64,000 bases of DNA, from contig DATBFX010000008.1 of assembly GCA_036558305.1 (NCBI GenBank), positions 17,675 to 81,674 on the forward strand, in the 5' to 3' direction. The translations under genes were made by a program, and so were the position numbers. This stretch comes from DATBFX01 sp036558305 (GTDB lineage: Bacteria; Chloroflexota; Chloroflexia; Thermomicrobiales; UBA6265). Within the stretch, counting starts at the first letter, position 1; every line of letters starts with the position of its first letter. Under the pieces are notes generated by a model. It saw only the letters and a list, made by a program, of their open reading frames with translations, did no database searches and was not told the origin of the DNA. This document shows positions 35,084 through 43,929 of the stretch, one piece after another.

Positions 35084-36034
35084 ATGAGTGCCGGGCGATT
35101 TGAGCTGCCGATCGACTCCGGTGTGGTCGCCCGCTACGTCGGGATCGCGACCTTCATGCGGGCGCCGCGCATCGATGACCTGGCGCGGGTCGACGTCGGC
35201 CTGATCGGCGTCCCGTTCGATCTCGGTCTGGCCTATCGACCTGGCGCCCGCCACGGTCCGGCCGCGGTTCGCGAAGCGTCGCGCCTGATCAGGCGGATCA
35301 ACCCGACGACCGGCGTTTTCCCGTTCGAGTTGTGCCAGGTTGCCGACGTCGGCGACGTGGTGACGCACCCGCTGGACCTCCTGGCCGGTATCGACGCCAT
35401 TGCGGCCCACACCCGCACTCTGCGCGAGCACGACGTGCGTCCGGTGGCGATGGGCGGCGACCATGCGATCACGCTGCCGATCCTGCGGGGGCTGTTCGAC
35501 GGCACGCCGTTCGGGCTCGTCCAGATCGACTCCCACGCCGATACGCTCGACGAGTTCTACGGGACGAAGATCAACCACGCCACGTCGTTCCGGCGGGCGA
35601 CCGAGGAGGGATTGATCGATCCGCGGCGCGTCGTCCAGGTCGGCTTGCGGGGGACCCAGTGGAGCCGCAACGACATCGCGTTCTCACTCGACGCCGGGAT
35701 GCGGTGCATCGCCTACGACGAGTACGAGGCGATCGGCCGCGCCAACGTGATCGCGGAGATCAAGCGCGTCGTCGGCGACGGGCCGACCTACGTCAGTTTC
35801 GACGTCGACGGACTCGACCCGGTCTACGCGCCGGGGACAGCGGTGCCGGAACCGGGCGGACTTTCGATGCGCGACGCGCAGATGATCCTGCGCGCTCTGA
35901 CCGGACTCGACATCGTCGGCGGCGACGTGGTGGAGGTGTCACCGCCGCTCGATCCCACCGGCATCACCGCCATCCACGCCGCCAACCTGATGTTCGAGAT
36001 TCTGTGCCTGGTCGCCACGGCAAAGGCGGGGTGA
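35084..36034 (+). CDS. Agmatinase/arginase family ureohydrolase
   Basis: The 316-residue enzyme has the binuclear Mn site of ureohydrolases: GGDH at 124-127, DSHAD at 149-153 and SFDVDGLDP with Asp240 and Asp242. It should hydrolyse a guanidino compound to urea and an amine; the length and sequence fit agmatinase or guanidinobutyrase better than arginase, but the substrate is not fixed. Its start lies 25 bases after the secreted protein gene with a GGGGAGAGAAGG ribosome site. A palindromic element follows it. Confidence 0.9.
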   Translation: MSAGRFELPIDSGVVARYVGIATFMRAPRIDDLARVDVGLIGVPFDLGLAYRPGARHGPAAVREASRLIRRINPTTGVFPFELCQVADVGDVVTHPLDLLAGIDAIAAHTRTLREHDVRPVAMGGDHAITLPILRGLFDGTPFGLVQIDSHADTLDEFYGTKINHATSFRRATEEGLIDPRRVVQVGLRGTQWSRNDIAFSLDAGMRCIAYDEYEAIGRANVIAEIKRVVGDGPTYVSFDVDGLDPVYAPGTAVPEPGGLSMRDAQMILRALTGLDIVGGDVVEVSPPLDPTGITAIHAANLMFEILCLVATAKAG

Positions 36035-36049
36035 TCGCCCCTCGAACCG

Positions 36050-36135
36050 AGAGAGATCCTTCGCTGGCGCTCAGGATGTTCGGTTGGGTACACCCCTCTC
36101 CATGAACACCCTGAGCGCAGCGAAGGACCTCTCTT
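36050..36135. repeat. Palindromic intergenic element, type F
   Basis: GAGAGATCCTTCGCTGG (from 36050) and its near-complement at 36107-36135 flank a centre of about 28 bases. Extending through GCGCTCAGGATG, the arms pair over almost 28 bases with a few mismatches. It begins 16 bases after the ureohydrolase stop. Sequences of this type recur in many Chloroflexota and proteobacterial genomes. Confidence 0.8.
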
Positions 36136-36272
36136 CGTATCTGAAGTTTGCGCGTCGATTGTCGTTCCGGCCATGACCTCCACAACGCCAGCCGGTATGG
36201 GCATGGTCCCGCGCGCACCGATCGCGCGGTTACCAATCGCCTGTCCCGCCGGCGAACTGCCCCCCAGAAGGC

Positions 36273-36303
36273 TTTACGTTCACGCGAACCGGTGTGCTAT
36301 AGT
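36273..36303 (+). promoter_or_regulatory. Extended -10 promoter of the VOC gene
   Basis: TATAGT at 36298-36303 is preceded by TGC, giving an extended -10, and TTTACG lies 19 bases further upstream. The start would fall near 36310, leaving about 38 bases before the ATG. The core GTGTGCTATA also occurs before the c-di-AMP receptor gene. Confidence 0.5.
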
Positions 36304-36347
36304 ACGGATGGTCGCCCCGTACGTACACCTACCGAGAGGGAGTAAGC

Positions 36348-37136
36348 ATGAGCGCGACGCTGGCACCGCCGACCCTGAAGACCGGCCGTTTCGTCTGGCG
36401 CGACCTGCAGACGAGCGACCCGGAGCGGGCGAAGGCTTTCTACACCGAGCTCTTTGGTTGGACCGTCAAACCGATGGGGATGGGCGACTTCACGTACGAC
36501 ATGCTGGCGAACGGCGGCAAGGAATTCGGCGGCATCGTCCCGCTCGATCCGGCGAGCGGCGCGCCGTCGCACTGGGTCTCCTACGTCCACGTGCCGAGCG
36601 TCGACGAGTCGGTCGACGCGGCCGGCCGGTTGGGCGGTACGGTCTATCTGTCGCCGACCGACATTCCGGGTGTCGGGCGTTTCGCGATCGTCGCCGATCC
36701 GCAGGGGGCCGTCGTCTCGCCGTTTACGTCCGCCGACGAGTCGGACGATTGGCCGACGGAGATGTCGATGCCGCCGGTGGGCGACGTGACGTGGAACGAG
36801 CTCATCACCGCCGACGTCGAAGGCGCCAAGCGTTTCTACGGCGACGTCATCGGTTGGCAATTCGAAGCCTCTGACATGCCGGGTCCGGTGCAGTACCACA
36901 TCCTCAAGCAGGGCGATCGGTGGTACGGTGGCTTGATGCAAAAACCCGACGAGGTGCCCGTTTCCCTCTGGGTGATCTACTATCACGTCGCCGACCTCGA
37001 CCAGACCCTGACCGAAATCGCTCGCCTCGGCGGTCAACCTGCCGGCGAGGTCATCGAGGTCCCGAACATCGGCCGTGTCAGTTGGGCGACCGATCCCACG
37101 GGCGCCCTCTTCGCGCTGCACGAGGCGCCGAAGTAG
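36348..37136 (+). CDS. Double-domain VOC family protein
   Basis: The 262-residue protein contains two vicinal-oxygen-chelate modules, residues about 10-130 and 140-260. Each starts with a typical pattern (FVWRDLQTSDPERAKAFY; then TWNELITADVEGAKRFY). VOC proteins bind metals and act as glyoxalases, dioxygenases or antibiotic-binding proteins; this 27-kDa two-module type is common and mostly uncharacterised. GAGAGGGAG before the ATG and the promoter at 36273 support a monocistronic gene. A hairpin at 37253 lies downstream. Confidence 0.88.
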   Translation: MSATLAPPTLKTGRFVWRDLQTSDPERAKAFYTELFGWTVKPMGMGDFTYDMLANGGKEFGGIVPLDPASGAPSHWVSYVHVPSVDESVDAAGRLGGTVYLSPTDIPGVGRFAIVADPQGAVVSPFTSADESDDWPTEMSMPPVGDVTWNELITADVEGAKRFYGDVIGWQFEASDMPGPVQYHILKQGDRWYGGLMQKPDEVPVSLWVIYYHVADLDQTLTEIARLGGQPAGEVIEVPNIGRVSWATDPTGALFALHEAPK

Positions 37137-37471
37137 GGAACGGCCGGCCGCGACGATCGGGTGCGTTCGTCGCGACGTGATCCAGATCGCTCCCGATTTC
37201 GTGTTACTGGTGACGAACCGACGCGGGTCGGTCGTCGCCCCCTCCTCCACGCCGGACCGGTCGTTCAGCCCGACCGGTCCGTGCCCCCCTTCCGCCTGCC
37301 GGCATGGAAGGTGGACGCTGGACCGCGGGGCACCGCTTAGGCCCCTCGTGTCCCGCCGCTTGCAGATTCTTCGACCGAGAAGACGGTCGTAGGGGCGGCC
37401 CGCCTCGCCGGTCGATGAGGGCTGTGTCCGCGCATCGAAGGAATTGCTTGTCTGGGCGGCCGGCGTCTGAC
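37137..37471. other. Convergent intergenic region with hairpin and partial repeat
   Basis: Between the stops of the VOC gene and the ThDP enzyme, an 11-bp perfect stem (CGGACCGGTCG, 37253-37263, with its complement at 37271-37281) encloses a 7-base loop and could end transcripts from both sides. From 37389 the sequence GTAGGGGCGG resembles one end of the type A element, but the rest has decayed. No gene is visible here. Confidence 0.6.
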
Positions 37472-39148
37472 CTAGACCAAGCCGAGCACCTTCCGCTGGT
37501 TGGGCATGACCCCGACCGGTACCTCGATCAGGGTCGGTTCGTCGGCTTTGATCGCCTCGCGCAGTTGCAGGCGCAGCTCGGCCGGGGTCTCGGCCCGGCG
37601 ATCGGCGACGCCGAAGGCCTTGGCAAGCAACCCATAGTCGGGGTTGAGCAGGTCCGAGGCGATGATGCGGCCGTCGTACTCCTGATCCTGGATGCGGCGG
37701 ACGTTGCCGTAGGCGTTGTCGTTGAAGACGACGGCGATCAGGCGGATGTCGTGCTGAACGAGCGTCGAAAGCTCGTTGAGGGTGAAGCCGAACCCGCCGT
37801 CGCCGTTGATGGAGACGACCGGGACGTCGGGTTTGCCGACCTTGGCGCCCATCGCGGTCGTGAATCCGTAGCCGAGGGTGCCCTGGTAGCCGGAAGTCAG
37901 GAAGGTATTCGGCAGGTACACGGGCATGCCGAGGAACGACCAGTAACCGACCTGGGTCGATTCGTTGACGATGATCCCTTCATCCGGGACTTCCACCCGG
38001 ATCGCCAGCCCGAAGTCGGCCTGCGGGTGTACCGAGTTGATCCGCTCCTCGGCCGCCTGCTTGAACGCCGTTAACTCGTGCTCGCGCGACGGCCGGCGGC
38101 GGTTGTACCGACCCACTCGGTCGGCGAGCGCGGCCAGGCCGGCTTTGGCGTCGGCCTCGATCCCGACCGCGACGGGATGATTTCGGCCGATCTCCGCCGG
38201 GTCGATGTCGAGTTGGATCAGGGTCTGGTGCGAACCGATTTTCCGCGTCGAACCGAGGATGTCGGTGAAGCGGGAACCGACGATCAGGACGACGTCGGCG
38301 CCCGGCAGATACTCGATCTCGGCGAACGTGCCGTGTGCCAGGTAATGGCGGTCGGAGATGGCGCCCTTGCCGTTGCGCGAGACGATGACCGGCGCTTGCA
38401 GCGCCTCCGCGAGCGCAAGCAGTTCCTCACCGGCGTCGGCCCGCTGGATGCCGCCCCCCGCGAAGATCAACGGGTTTGTCGCTTCGCCGAGGAGGTGGGC
38501 GGCGCGGTCGATCCGATCGGGGTCGCCGGCGAAGCGTTCGCGCGGACCGGCAGCCGGCGGCAGCACAACGTCCGCCTCGGCGAAGAGGGTGTCCGGCGGG
38601 ATCTCGACCTCGACCGGTCGCGAGCGACCGGTGCGGAGCTGGCAGAATGCCTCGCGGACCGTGGTTGGAATGTCTCCCGGTGTCGTCGCCCGCGCCGCGT
38701 GCTTCGTGACGGAGCGGATCATCCCGATCTGGTTCGGGATCTCGTGCAGCACCCCCGTGTCGCGGTCGATCAGGTCGGACCGGATCTGACCCGTCAGGCA
38801 GAGGACCGGCGAGTTGCACGAGTACGCCGTGGCGAGCCCCGCCGCCGCGTTGAGCAATCCGGGACCGGGGACGATGCAGCAAACGCCCTCACGTCCAGTG
38901 ACCCGCGCGTAACCGTCGGCCATGTAGGCGGTCGCCTGTTCGTGGCGAGTATGGACGACGCGGATTGCGTCGCGCGCGTCGTAGAGCGCGTGAAAGAAGC
39001 CGTCGAGTTGGATACCCGGTAGACCGAAGATGGTGTCGACACCGTGCTGCTTGAGGCTCTCGACCAGTGCTTGCCCCCCGGTTGACCGATGGGATTCGCC
39101 GGTTGGGGTGCCGACTGCTGTCTGGGTCAGGGCTGCGGTTTCAACCAC
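37472..39148 (-). CDS. ThDP-dependent enzyme, acetolactate-synthase-like
   Basis: The 558-residue protein has the three domains of this family: an N-terminal pyrimidine-binding domain with the catalytic Glu in RHEQATAYMADGYAR, a central domain (NPLIFAGGGIQ), and a C-terminal ThDP-binding domain with GDGGFGFTLNEL and DNAYGN. Homologues include acetolactate synthase, benzoylformate decarboxylase and sulfoacetaldehyde acetyltransferase. No regulatory subunit gene or other branched-chain genes adjoin it, so biosynthetic acetolactate synthase is only one option. A GTG at 39148, with AAGGGAC upstream, is the start. Confidence 0.88.
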   Translation of the reverse strand: MVETAALTQTAVGTPTGESHRSTGGQALVESLKQHGVDTIFGLPGIQLDGFFHALYDARDAIRVVHTRHEQATAYMADGYARVTGREGVCCIVPGPGLLNAAAGLATAYSCNSPVLCLTGQIRSDLIDRDTGVLHEIPNQIGMIRSVTKHAARATTPGDIPTTVREAFCQLRTGRSRPVEVEIPPDTLFAEADVVLPPAAGPRERFAGDPDRIDRAAHLLGEATNPLIFAGGGIQRADAGEELLALAEALQAPVIVSRNGKGAISDRHYLAHGTFAEIEYLPGADVVLIVGSRFTDILGSTRKIGSHQTLIQLDIDPAEIGRNHPVAVGIEADAKAGLAALADRVGRYNRRRPSREHELTAFKQAAEERINSVHPQADFGLAIRVEVPDEGIIVNESTQVGYWSFLGMPVYLPNTFLTSGYQGTLGYGFTTAMGAKVGKPDVPVVSINGDGGFGFTLNELSTLVQHDIRLIAVVFNDNAYGNVRRIQDQEYDGRIIASDLLNPDYGLLAKAFGVADRRAETPAELRLQLREAIKADEPTLIEVPVGVMPNQRKVLGLV

Positions 39149-39282
39149 GCGTCTTGTCCCTTCGATTGAACCGTCTGGAGGCGGCCATTGCCGCCGGCGT
39201 CTATTGTAGAGGCGCGTGGCGTTGGGGTAGAGTGGAAAGCAGGTTGCGTTCGGGAAGTCTTACAACGGGGAGCATCATCGAG

Positions 39283-39702
39283 ATGGCGATTGACCTTTCT
39301 TCCGACTTCGGCGGCCGCGTCGCCAATCGGTTGCGCGACGAACAGATCGTCTGGCTGACGACGACGAGTGCGGATGGGATGCCACAACCGAATCCGGTCT
39401 GGTTCCTGTGGAACGGCGAGCAGGTACTGATCTTTTCCCAACCGAACCAGGCCAAGCTGCGCAACATTCGGCGCACCCCGCGCGTCTCGTTGAACTTCAA
39501 CAGCAGCGACCAGGGCGGAGACATCGCCGTCATCACCGGCAGCGCCGTCTTCGATCCCGGCGGGCCGACCGACGCCGAACGGTCCGACTACCAGGTGAAG
39601 TACGCCGAGGGGATCAAATCGATCGGGCTGACGCCGGAGTCGATGTTGCAGACCTATTCGGAGTTGATTCGGGTGACGCCGGAGAAACTGCGCGGCTTCT
39701 GA
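39283..39702 (+). CDS. PPOX-class (split-barrel) F420-type oxidoreductase
   Basis: The 139-residue protein is a pyridoxamine-5-phosphate-oxidase-like split barrel, with the conserved start (FGGRVANRLRDEQIVWLTT) and NPVWFLWNGEQVLIFSQP. It matches the small TIGR03667/Rv3369-like subgroup that binds F420. The ATG at 39283 is chosen because the protein begins there normally; a weak -10-like TAGAGT lies 55 bases upstream. The gene is divergent from the ThDP enzyme and 108 bases ahead of the secreted protein gene. Confidence 0.85.
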   Translation: MAIDLSSDFGGRVANRLRDEQIVWLTTTSADGMPQPNPVWFLWNGEQVLIFSQPNQAKLRNIRRTPRVSLNFNSSDQGGDIAVITGSAVFDPGGPTDAERSDYQVKYAEGIKSIGLTPESMLQTYSELIRVTPEKLRGF

Positions 39703-39810
39703 GCCCGCCCGGCGACGACCGGCGTCTGGCGCGGTCCGTGCACCCCGGTGCATGCTTGCGCGAGCGAACACCGAGTAGACGCACGGAGACAACTGGAAAG
39801 GACGCGCCGG

Positions 39811-41061
39811 ATGCTCAGCCGTCTTCGTCTCATCGCCTGCCTCATCGTCGCGTTATCCGCGGTGATGCCGGCCGCGCTCGGCGCGAGCGCCCAGTCCGCC
39901 TCACCCGTCGCGTCGCCCGCCGCGGGCGTGGCCCCGCTGGACGTCGCGGCGATGGCGCTGACACCGGACGACCTGGCCGACAACGGGTTCGCCGATTTCC
40001 TGGTGGCGGACGGACGCACGCAGACCCTCGATGACCGCGTCGCCGAGCAGGCGGCCGGTGGCGGCGACCCCGCGCAGATCCGGACATTGCTGACGGGTCT
40101 CGGTTGGATTCGCGGCTACCGGAGCCGGCTCGCCCACCCGATCGCGGCGGGGAACGAGGACTTCGATGCGTTGGTGTCGAGCGGCATCGTCCAGTTCGCC
40201 GATCCCGACGGGTCCGAAGCCGGCTGGGGCTTGATCTCGCAATTGGACACCGGGGCCGGCGAGGGCACGCCAACGGCCAGCCCGCGGACGCTCGGCGACC
40301 GCTCGCGGTTGATCGACCTGGGCGCCGTCTCGCTCGACGACGGCAAGATGCACGCGGGTTTCCGGCTCGTCTTTCAACGCGGCGCGCTCGTCGGCGATCT
40401 GATCGTCTTCGCCGCTCCCGATCAGACCTTGACCGTCTCGGACGTGCAGGGACTCGGCGAGCGGCAATTGGAGCGGATGGAGCGGGTACTCGCCGACGGT
40501 GGGCCGGGGCTGAGTGTGACGGTCCTCCGTTGGCGGGGGTCCAGTTTCGACGATCCCGACGTCGACAACTACCTCAAACTCGACGGCAAGCTGTTCATGG
40601 GTCTGGGCGACACGGACCAGGACACCGCCATCGCGACCGAGACCTACCGCGACGCGACCGACTGGTACCGCTACGAGGCGGCGCTGTCCGACTCGACGTT
40701 TCAATACACGAGCGTGACAAGGTTCCCATCTGCCTCGCTGGCCGGAGAATGGGTCCGAACGGCCTTCGACCGTACCGACAAAAACCGACCGACCGATTCG
40801 ACACTGGAGCAGGTGTCCGACGTGCCGTCCTTCGGCGACGAATCGGTCGTCTTGAGGGTGACGACGCCGGTCGAAGGCGGCGAAGCCAGCGGGTATGCCG
40901 TCTTCGTCGGCATCGGCGACGAAGCGTTCAGTCTGGCGATCATCTCGCTGAACGGCCTGGACGTCGCCGACATCACGGCGATGGCCGCCGCGCAAGTCGG
41001 CTGTTTCGAGGCCGGGAATTGTGCGGAGGCGGCACCGCTGCCGGCCTGGGTGAACGCGTAA
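39811..41061 (+). CDS. Secreted protein, paralogue of the one at 33802 (copy 2)
   Basis: The 416-residue protein opens with a Sec signal peptide (MLSRLRLIACLIVALSAVMP) and a Ser/Pro/Ala-rich linker. The mature part starts with PLDVAAMALTPDDLADNGF, continues with AGFRLVFQRGALVGDLIVF, then VPSFGDESVVL, and ends with the Cys pair CFEAGNC. These blocks are shared, in order, with the 418-residue protein at 33802. The function is unknown. A DUF3303 gene follows 26 bases later, which may be cotranscribed. Confidence 0.75.
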   Translation: MLSRLRLIACLIVALSAVMPAALGASAQSASPVASPAAGVAPLDVAAMALTPDDLADNGFADFLVADGRTQTLDDRVAEQAAGGGDPAQIRTLLTGLGWIRGYRSRLAHPIAAGNEDFDALVSSGIVQFADPDGSEAGWGLISQLDTGAGEGTPTASPRTLGDRSRLIDLGAVSLDDGKMHAGFRLVFQRGALVGDLIVFAAPDQTLTVSDVQGLGERQLERMERVLADGGPGLSVTVLRWRGSSFDDPDVDNYLKLDGKLFMGLGDTDQDTAIATETYRDATDWYRYEAALSDSTFQYTSVTRFPSASLAGEWVRTAFDRTDKNRPTDSTLEQVSDVPSFGDESVVLRVTTPVEGGEASGYAVFVGIGDEAFSLAIISLNGLDVADITAMAAAQVGCFEAGNCAEAAPLPAWVNA

Positions 41062-41087
41062 CCGCCGATCGAAAGAGGGGCCTGTCG

Positions 41088-41384
41088 ATGTTGTTCATGG
41101 TCGTCGAGCGCTTCGCACCCGGTCGGGCGACGGAGATCTACCGCGTCGCGCGTGAGCGGGGCCGGATGCTGCCGGACGGGCTCGTCTACGTCGATTCCTG
41201 GGTCTCGGCGGCGCTCGACGTCTGCTTCCAACTCATGGAATGCGAGGATCCGGTCCAGTTTCAAGAGTGGGTCGCGCGCTGGGGCGACCTGGCGGAGATC
41301 GAGATCGTGCCGGTATCGCCGTCGTCGGAGACATCGGCCCTGATGGCGCGACTGGCGAGCAATGCCCCTGCGACGACGGACTGA
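41088..41384 (+). CDS. DUF3303 family small protein (second copy)
   Basis: This 98-residue protein has the same fold signature as the gene at 22342, opening with MLFMVVERFAPGRATEIYR and including LDVCFQLMECEDPVQFQEW. It follows the secreted protein by 26 bases, with AGAGGGG upstream of its ATG. Two copies in one window suggest a lineage expansion. No function is assigned to the family. Confidence 0.8.
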   Translation: MLFMVVERFAPGRATEIYRVARERGRMLPDGLVYVDSWVSAALDVCFQLMECEDPVQFQEWVARWGDLAEIEIVPVSPSSETSALMARLASNAPATTD

Positions 41385-41416
41385 CCGCTCGCTGAGGTCG
41401 GCCCGGTGACGAGTTC

Positions 41417-43546
41417 CTAGGCGGCGAGGGACTGAACGGTGAGCGGCACGCGAATCGTGAACGCGGCGCCGCCGGAGGGAGACGCGCCGACCGCGATCGT
41501 GCCGCCGTGGGCGGCGATCAGTTCGTGGCAGATGTAGAGTCCGAGACCCAGGCCGGAAACCTGGCTTGTCGCCGCGCTTCGCGTCCGGTAGAACGCGGCG
41601 AAGACGCGCTGCCGGTCGTCCGCCGGTATACCCGGACCATCGTCCGCAACCGTCAGGATGGCTTCCCCGGTTCGGGCATCGATCCCGATCGAGACGGAGA
41701 TCGTGCCGCCCCGTGGACTGTATTTGATGGCGTTGCCGACGAGGTTGTCGACGACCTGCTGGAGTCGGTCCGCATCCCAATCGCCGACGACCGCCGCGAG
41801 ATCCGGTTGGAGGCGAATGAGGTGGTCGGTGGAGGCGGCGCGCACCTGCACCACGTCGCGGGCGACCGCGACGAGATCGGTGGGGGCGCGGCGGATGTCG
41901 AGCGAGCCGGCGCGGAGACGAGACACGTCGAGGAGATCGTCGACGAGGCGCGTCAACCGATCGACGTGCCCCGCCAATGACTGCAGCCGCCGTACGTGCT
42001 TGTCGTGCCCGCCCTCGCGGTCCAGTTCCTTGGCCACCAGTTGGACGAACCCGCGGATCGGCGTCAGCGGCGATCGCAACTCGTGGGAGACGACCGAGAC
42101 GAATTCGTCCTTCATCCGGCTGGCCTGCTTGAGCGCGCCGATGTCCCGGAAAACCGCGACGACGGCGACGATCGTGCCGTCGGGTTCGCGCACCGGCGCG
42201 GCGCTTGCCAGGACCGGCACGTCCGTACCGTCGGGATGCCGGGCCACGAGCTCGACGCCGACCGCGACTTCGCCGGAGGTCAGGGCGGTCGCGATCGGCG
42301 ATTCGTCCGGCGGACAGGCTTCCCCGGAGGGGCGGTACATCCGCCGGCCCAAGTCCGGGTCGCCGAGCGGTCCGAACAGGGAGACGGCCGCATCGTTGGC
42401 GGCGACGATCTTGCCGTCCGGGGCCGCGGCCAGGACCACCGCCTCCGGAAGCGCGGCGATGACCAGTTCGAGCCGGCGCTGCTCCTCCTGGGCCCGTTTG
42501 AGGAGGGTCTCGCGGGCGTCGACCACCGTCGCCGTCTCGACGATGGCCGCGACCTGGCGTGCCAGCGCCTTGAGTTTGGCGACGTCGGTGGCCGTGAAGC
42601 GATGCGGCACCAGCAGACCGATCATGACCACGCCGAGGAGTTTGTCGTCCGAGCCCAGGATCGGCGCGCCGAGGAGCGCCCGGATGTTGCTTTCTCGCAA
42701 TCGTTCGACCTCGAACCGCGGATCGGCGAGCACGTCGTCGACGACAACCGGCCGGCGGGCGACGGCGACGAGATCGCCCAACCGGTCGACGATCGAGGGA
42801 GCCGGCGGGCGGCCTTGCCCATCCGCCCCGAATCCGTAGCTGGCGACAAGTTGCAGATCGGGGGGGATGCCGGCGGAGACGAGGAGTGCGCCGGCGTGCG
42901 CGCGATGGATACCGACGAGGGCGCGGACGACCCCCTCGAAAAGCTGGCGACGACCGGCCTCGTCGCCCGGTTCTTGCGAGGCGGCGACCGTCTCCAAGGA
43001 AGCGAGTGCGGTTGCCGCGGAGCGCGCCGCCAGGGCCGCCCGCCGGTCTTCGACGCTCTGACGCTTGATGCGCTCGATGAGCCAGATCAGGACTGCCCCG
43101 CTCGCCAGGGTGGCGCCGAACCCGATCGCCTCTGCCGCGTCGCGGGGTGCGTCGACGTGCGTCCGATCGCCGACGAAGAGGAGGTCGAGCGCGATCGAGG
43201 CGAGAACGAGCGCCGTAACCCCGCCCACCCAGTCCGCCAGGAACGACGAGAACGCCACGGCCAGCAGGAGCACGACCCCCGGCGTCGTCACCGGCAGGGT
43301 CGGTGCGAGCAATCCCATCACCAGCGCCGGCACGAGGACGGAGGAGATGCCGACGACCATCCGCCACGGCTGATCGGCCACGAAGGATGCCGACAGGCGC
43401 CACCGCCATCGCGGGCGAGCCGCGTAGAGGCGAGCGAGGTCGAATTGTCCCCGTAGCCGGTCGAGAGCAGCCAGCGGATGGAAGGCCCGGGCGCGGGCGT
43501 AGCGTCCGGCCGTCGGGCGGAATATCGCGGCCACGCGATCCTCCAT
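41417..43546 (-). CDS. Membrane sensor histidine kinase with GAF and PAS domains
   Basis: The 709-residue protein has four helices (63-82, 88-105, 107-125, 139-158) of the KdpD-like DUF4118 type, a GAF domain (about 195-345), a PAS domain (about 355-475), a HisKA box with His488 (VVSHELRSPL) and the ATPase domain (NLVGNAIKYSP, DDGPGI, GLGLGLYI). No response regulator is adjacent, so it is an orphan. The ATG at 43546 is chosen because the alternative TTG at 43639 lies inside the predicted promoter (43623-43650). The signal is unknown. Confidence 0.9.
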   Translation of the reverse strand: MEDRVAAIFRPTAGRYARARAFHPLAALDRLRGQFDLARLYAARPRWRWRLSASFVADQPWRMVVGISSVLVPALVMGLLAPTLPVTTPGVVLLLAVAFSSFLADWVGGVTALVLASIALDLLFVGDRTHVDAPRDAAEAIGFGATLASGAVLIWLIERIKRQSVEDRRAALAARSAATALASLETVAASQEPGDEAGRRQLFEGVVRALVGIHRAHAGALLVSAGIPPDLQLVASYGFGADGQGRPPAPSIVDRLGDLVAVARRPVVVDDVLADPRFEVERLRESNIRALLGAPILGSDDKLLGVVMIGLLVPHRFTATDVAKLKALARQVAAIVETATVVDARETLLKRAQEEQRRLELVIAALPEAVVLAAAPDGKIVAANDAAVSLFGPLGDPDLGRRMYRPSGEACPPDESPIATALTSGEVAVGVELVARHPDGTDVPVLASAAPVREPDGTIVAVVAVFRDIGALKQASRMKDEFVSVVSHELRSPLTPIRGFVQLVAKELDREGGHDKHVRRLQSLAGHVDRLTRLVDDLLDVSRLRAGSLDIRRAPTDLVAVARDVVQVRAASTDHLIRLQPDLAAVVGDWDADRLQQVVDNLVGNAIKYSPRGGTISVSIGIDARTGEAILTVADDGPGIPADDRQRVFAAFYRTRSAATSQVSGLGLGLYICHELIAAHGGTIAVGASPSGGAAFTIRVPLTVQSLAA

Positions 43547-43622
43547 GCGGAGCGCGGCGTTGGCGGACACCGAAACGCGGTCGGCGGAGCCGGTCGGCGG
43601 GGAGACTGGACAACGCCGGAAC

Positions 43623-43650
43623 GATATACGTACACCCAAAGCGTTGTCAA
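43623..43650 (-). promoter_or_regulatory. Sigma-70-type promoter of the GAF/PAS kinase
   Basis: On the minus strand a perfect TTGACA (43645-43650) and TATATC (43623-43628) are 16 bases apart. The start would be near 43616, about 70 bases before ATG 43546. This rules out translation from the TTG at 43639. Confidence 0.65.
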
Positions 43651-43777
43651 GGAGTCACCGCATCGGGCGGCGGTCGCGTTCAATCAGCAAATAAGAACCG
43701 ATGAACTCTCGGATGATAGGAATCCGGGTTAATACCGTTGCCCGTATTGTCTTCTGAACTCGCCATAACCACCCCAT

Positions 43778-43886
43778 CGTCATTCCGAGCCTGTCGAGGA
43801 ATCTCCCGGAGCGAAGCGGAGGCGTCATCAAGGTGGCGCGCTGCCGCTGGCGGAAAGAGATTCCTCGGCTTCGCTCGGAATGACGA
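43778..43886. repeat. Palindromic intergenic element, type G
   Basis: CGTCATTCCGAG and GAGGAATCTC at 43778-43805 pair with 43857-43886 across a centre of about 50 bases. It lies between the kinase promoter and the stop of the aminotransferase gene. Such sequences resemble palindromes scattered through many bacterial genomes. Confidence 0.8.
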
Positions 43887-43929
43887 TAGGGTGGTCGGAG
43901 GCGTCGGCCGCGGACGTGAACAGTCCTGG

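Noticed and set aside
37389..37440. A full fourth copy of the type A palindrome
   Set aside because: Only the first ten or so bases match well; the rest has decayed and there is no paired arm, so it is mentioned only as a partial end.
43547..43639. Longer start for the GAF/PAS kinase at TTG 43639
   Set aside because: That codon lies inside the predicted promoter, so it would not be transcribed properly.
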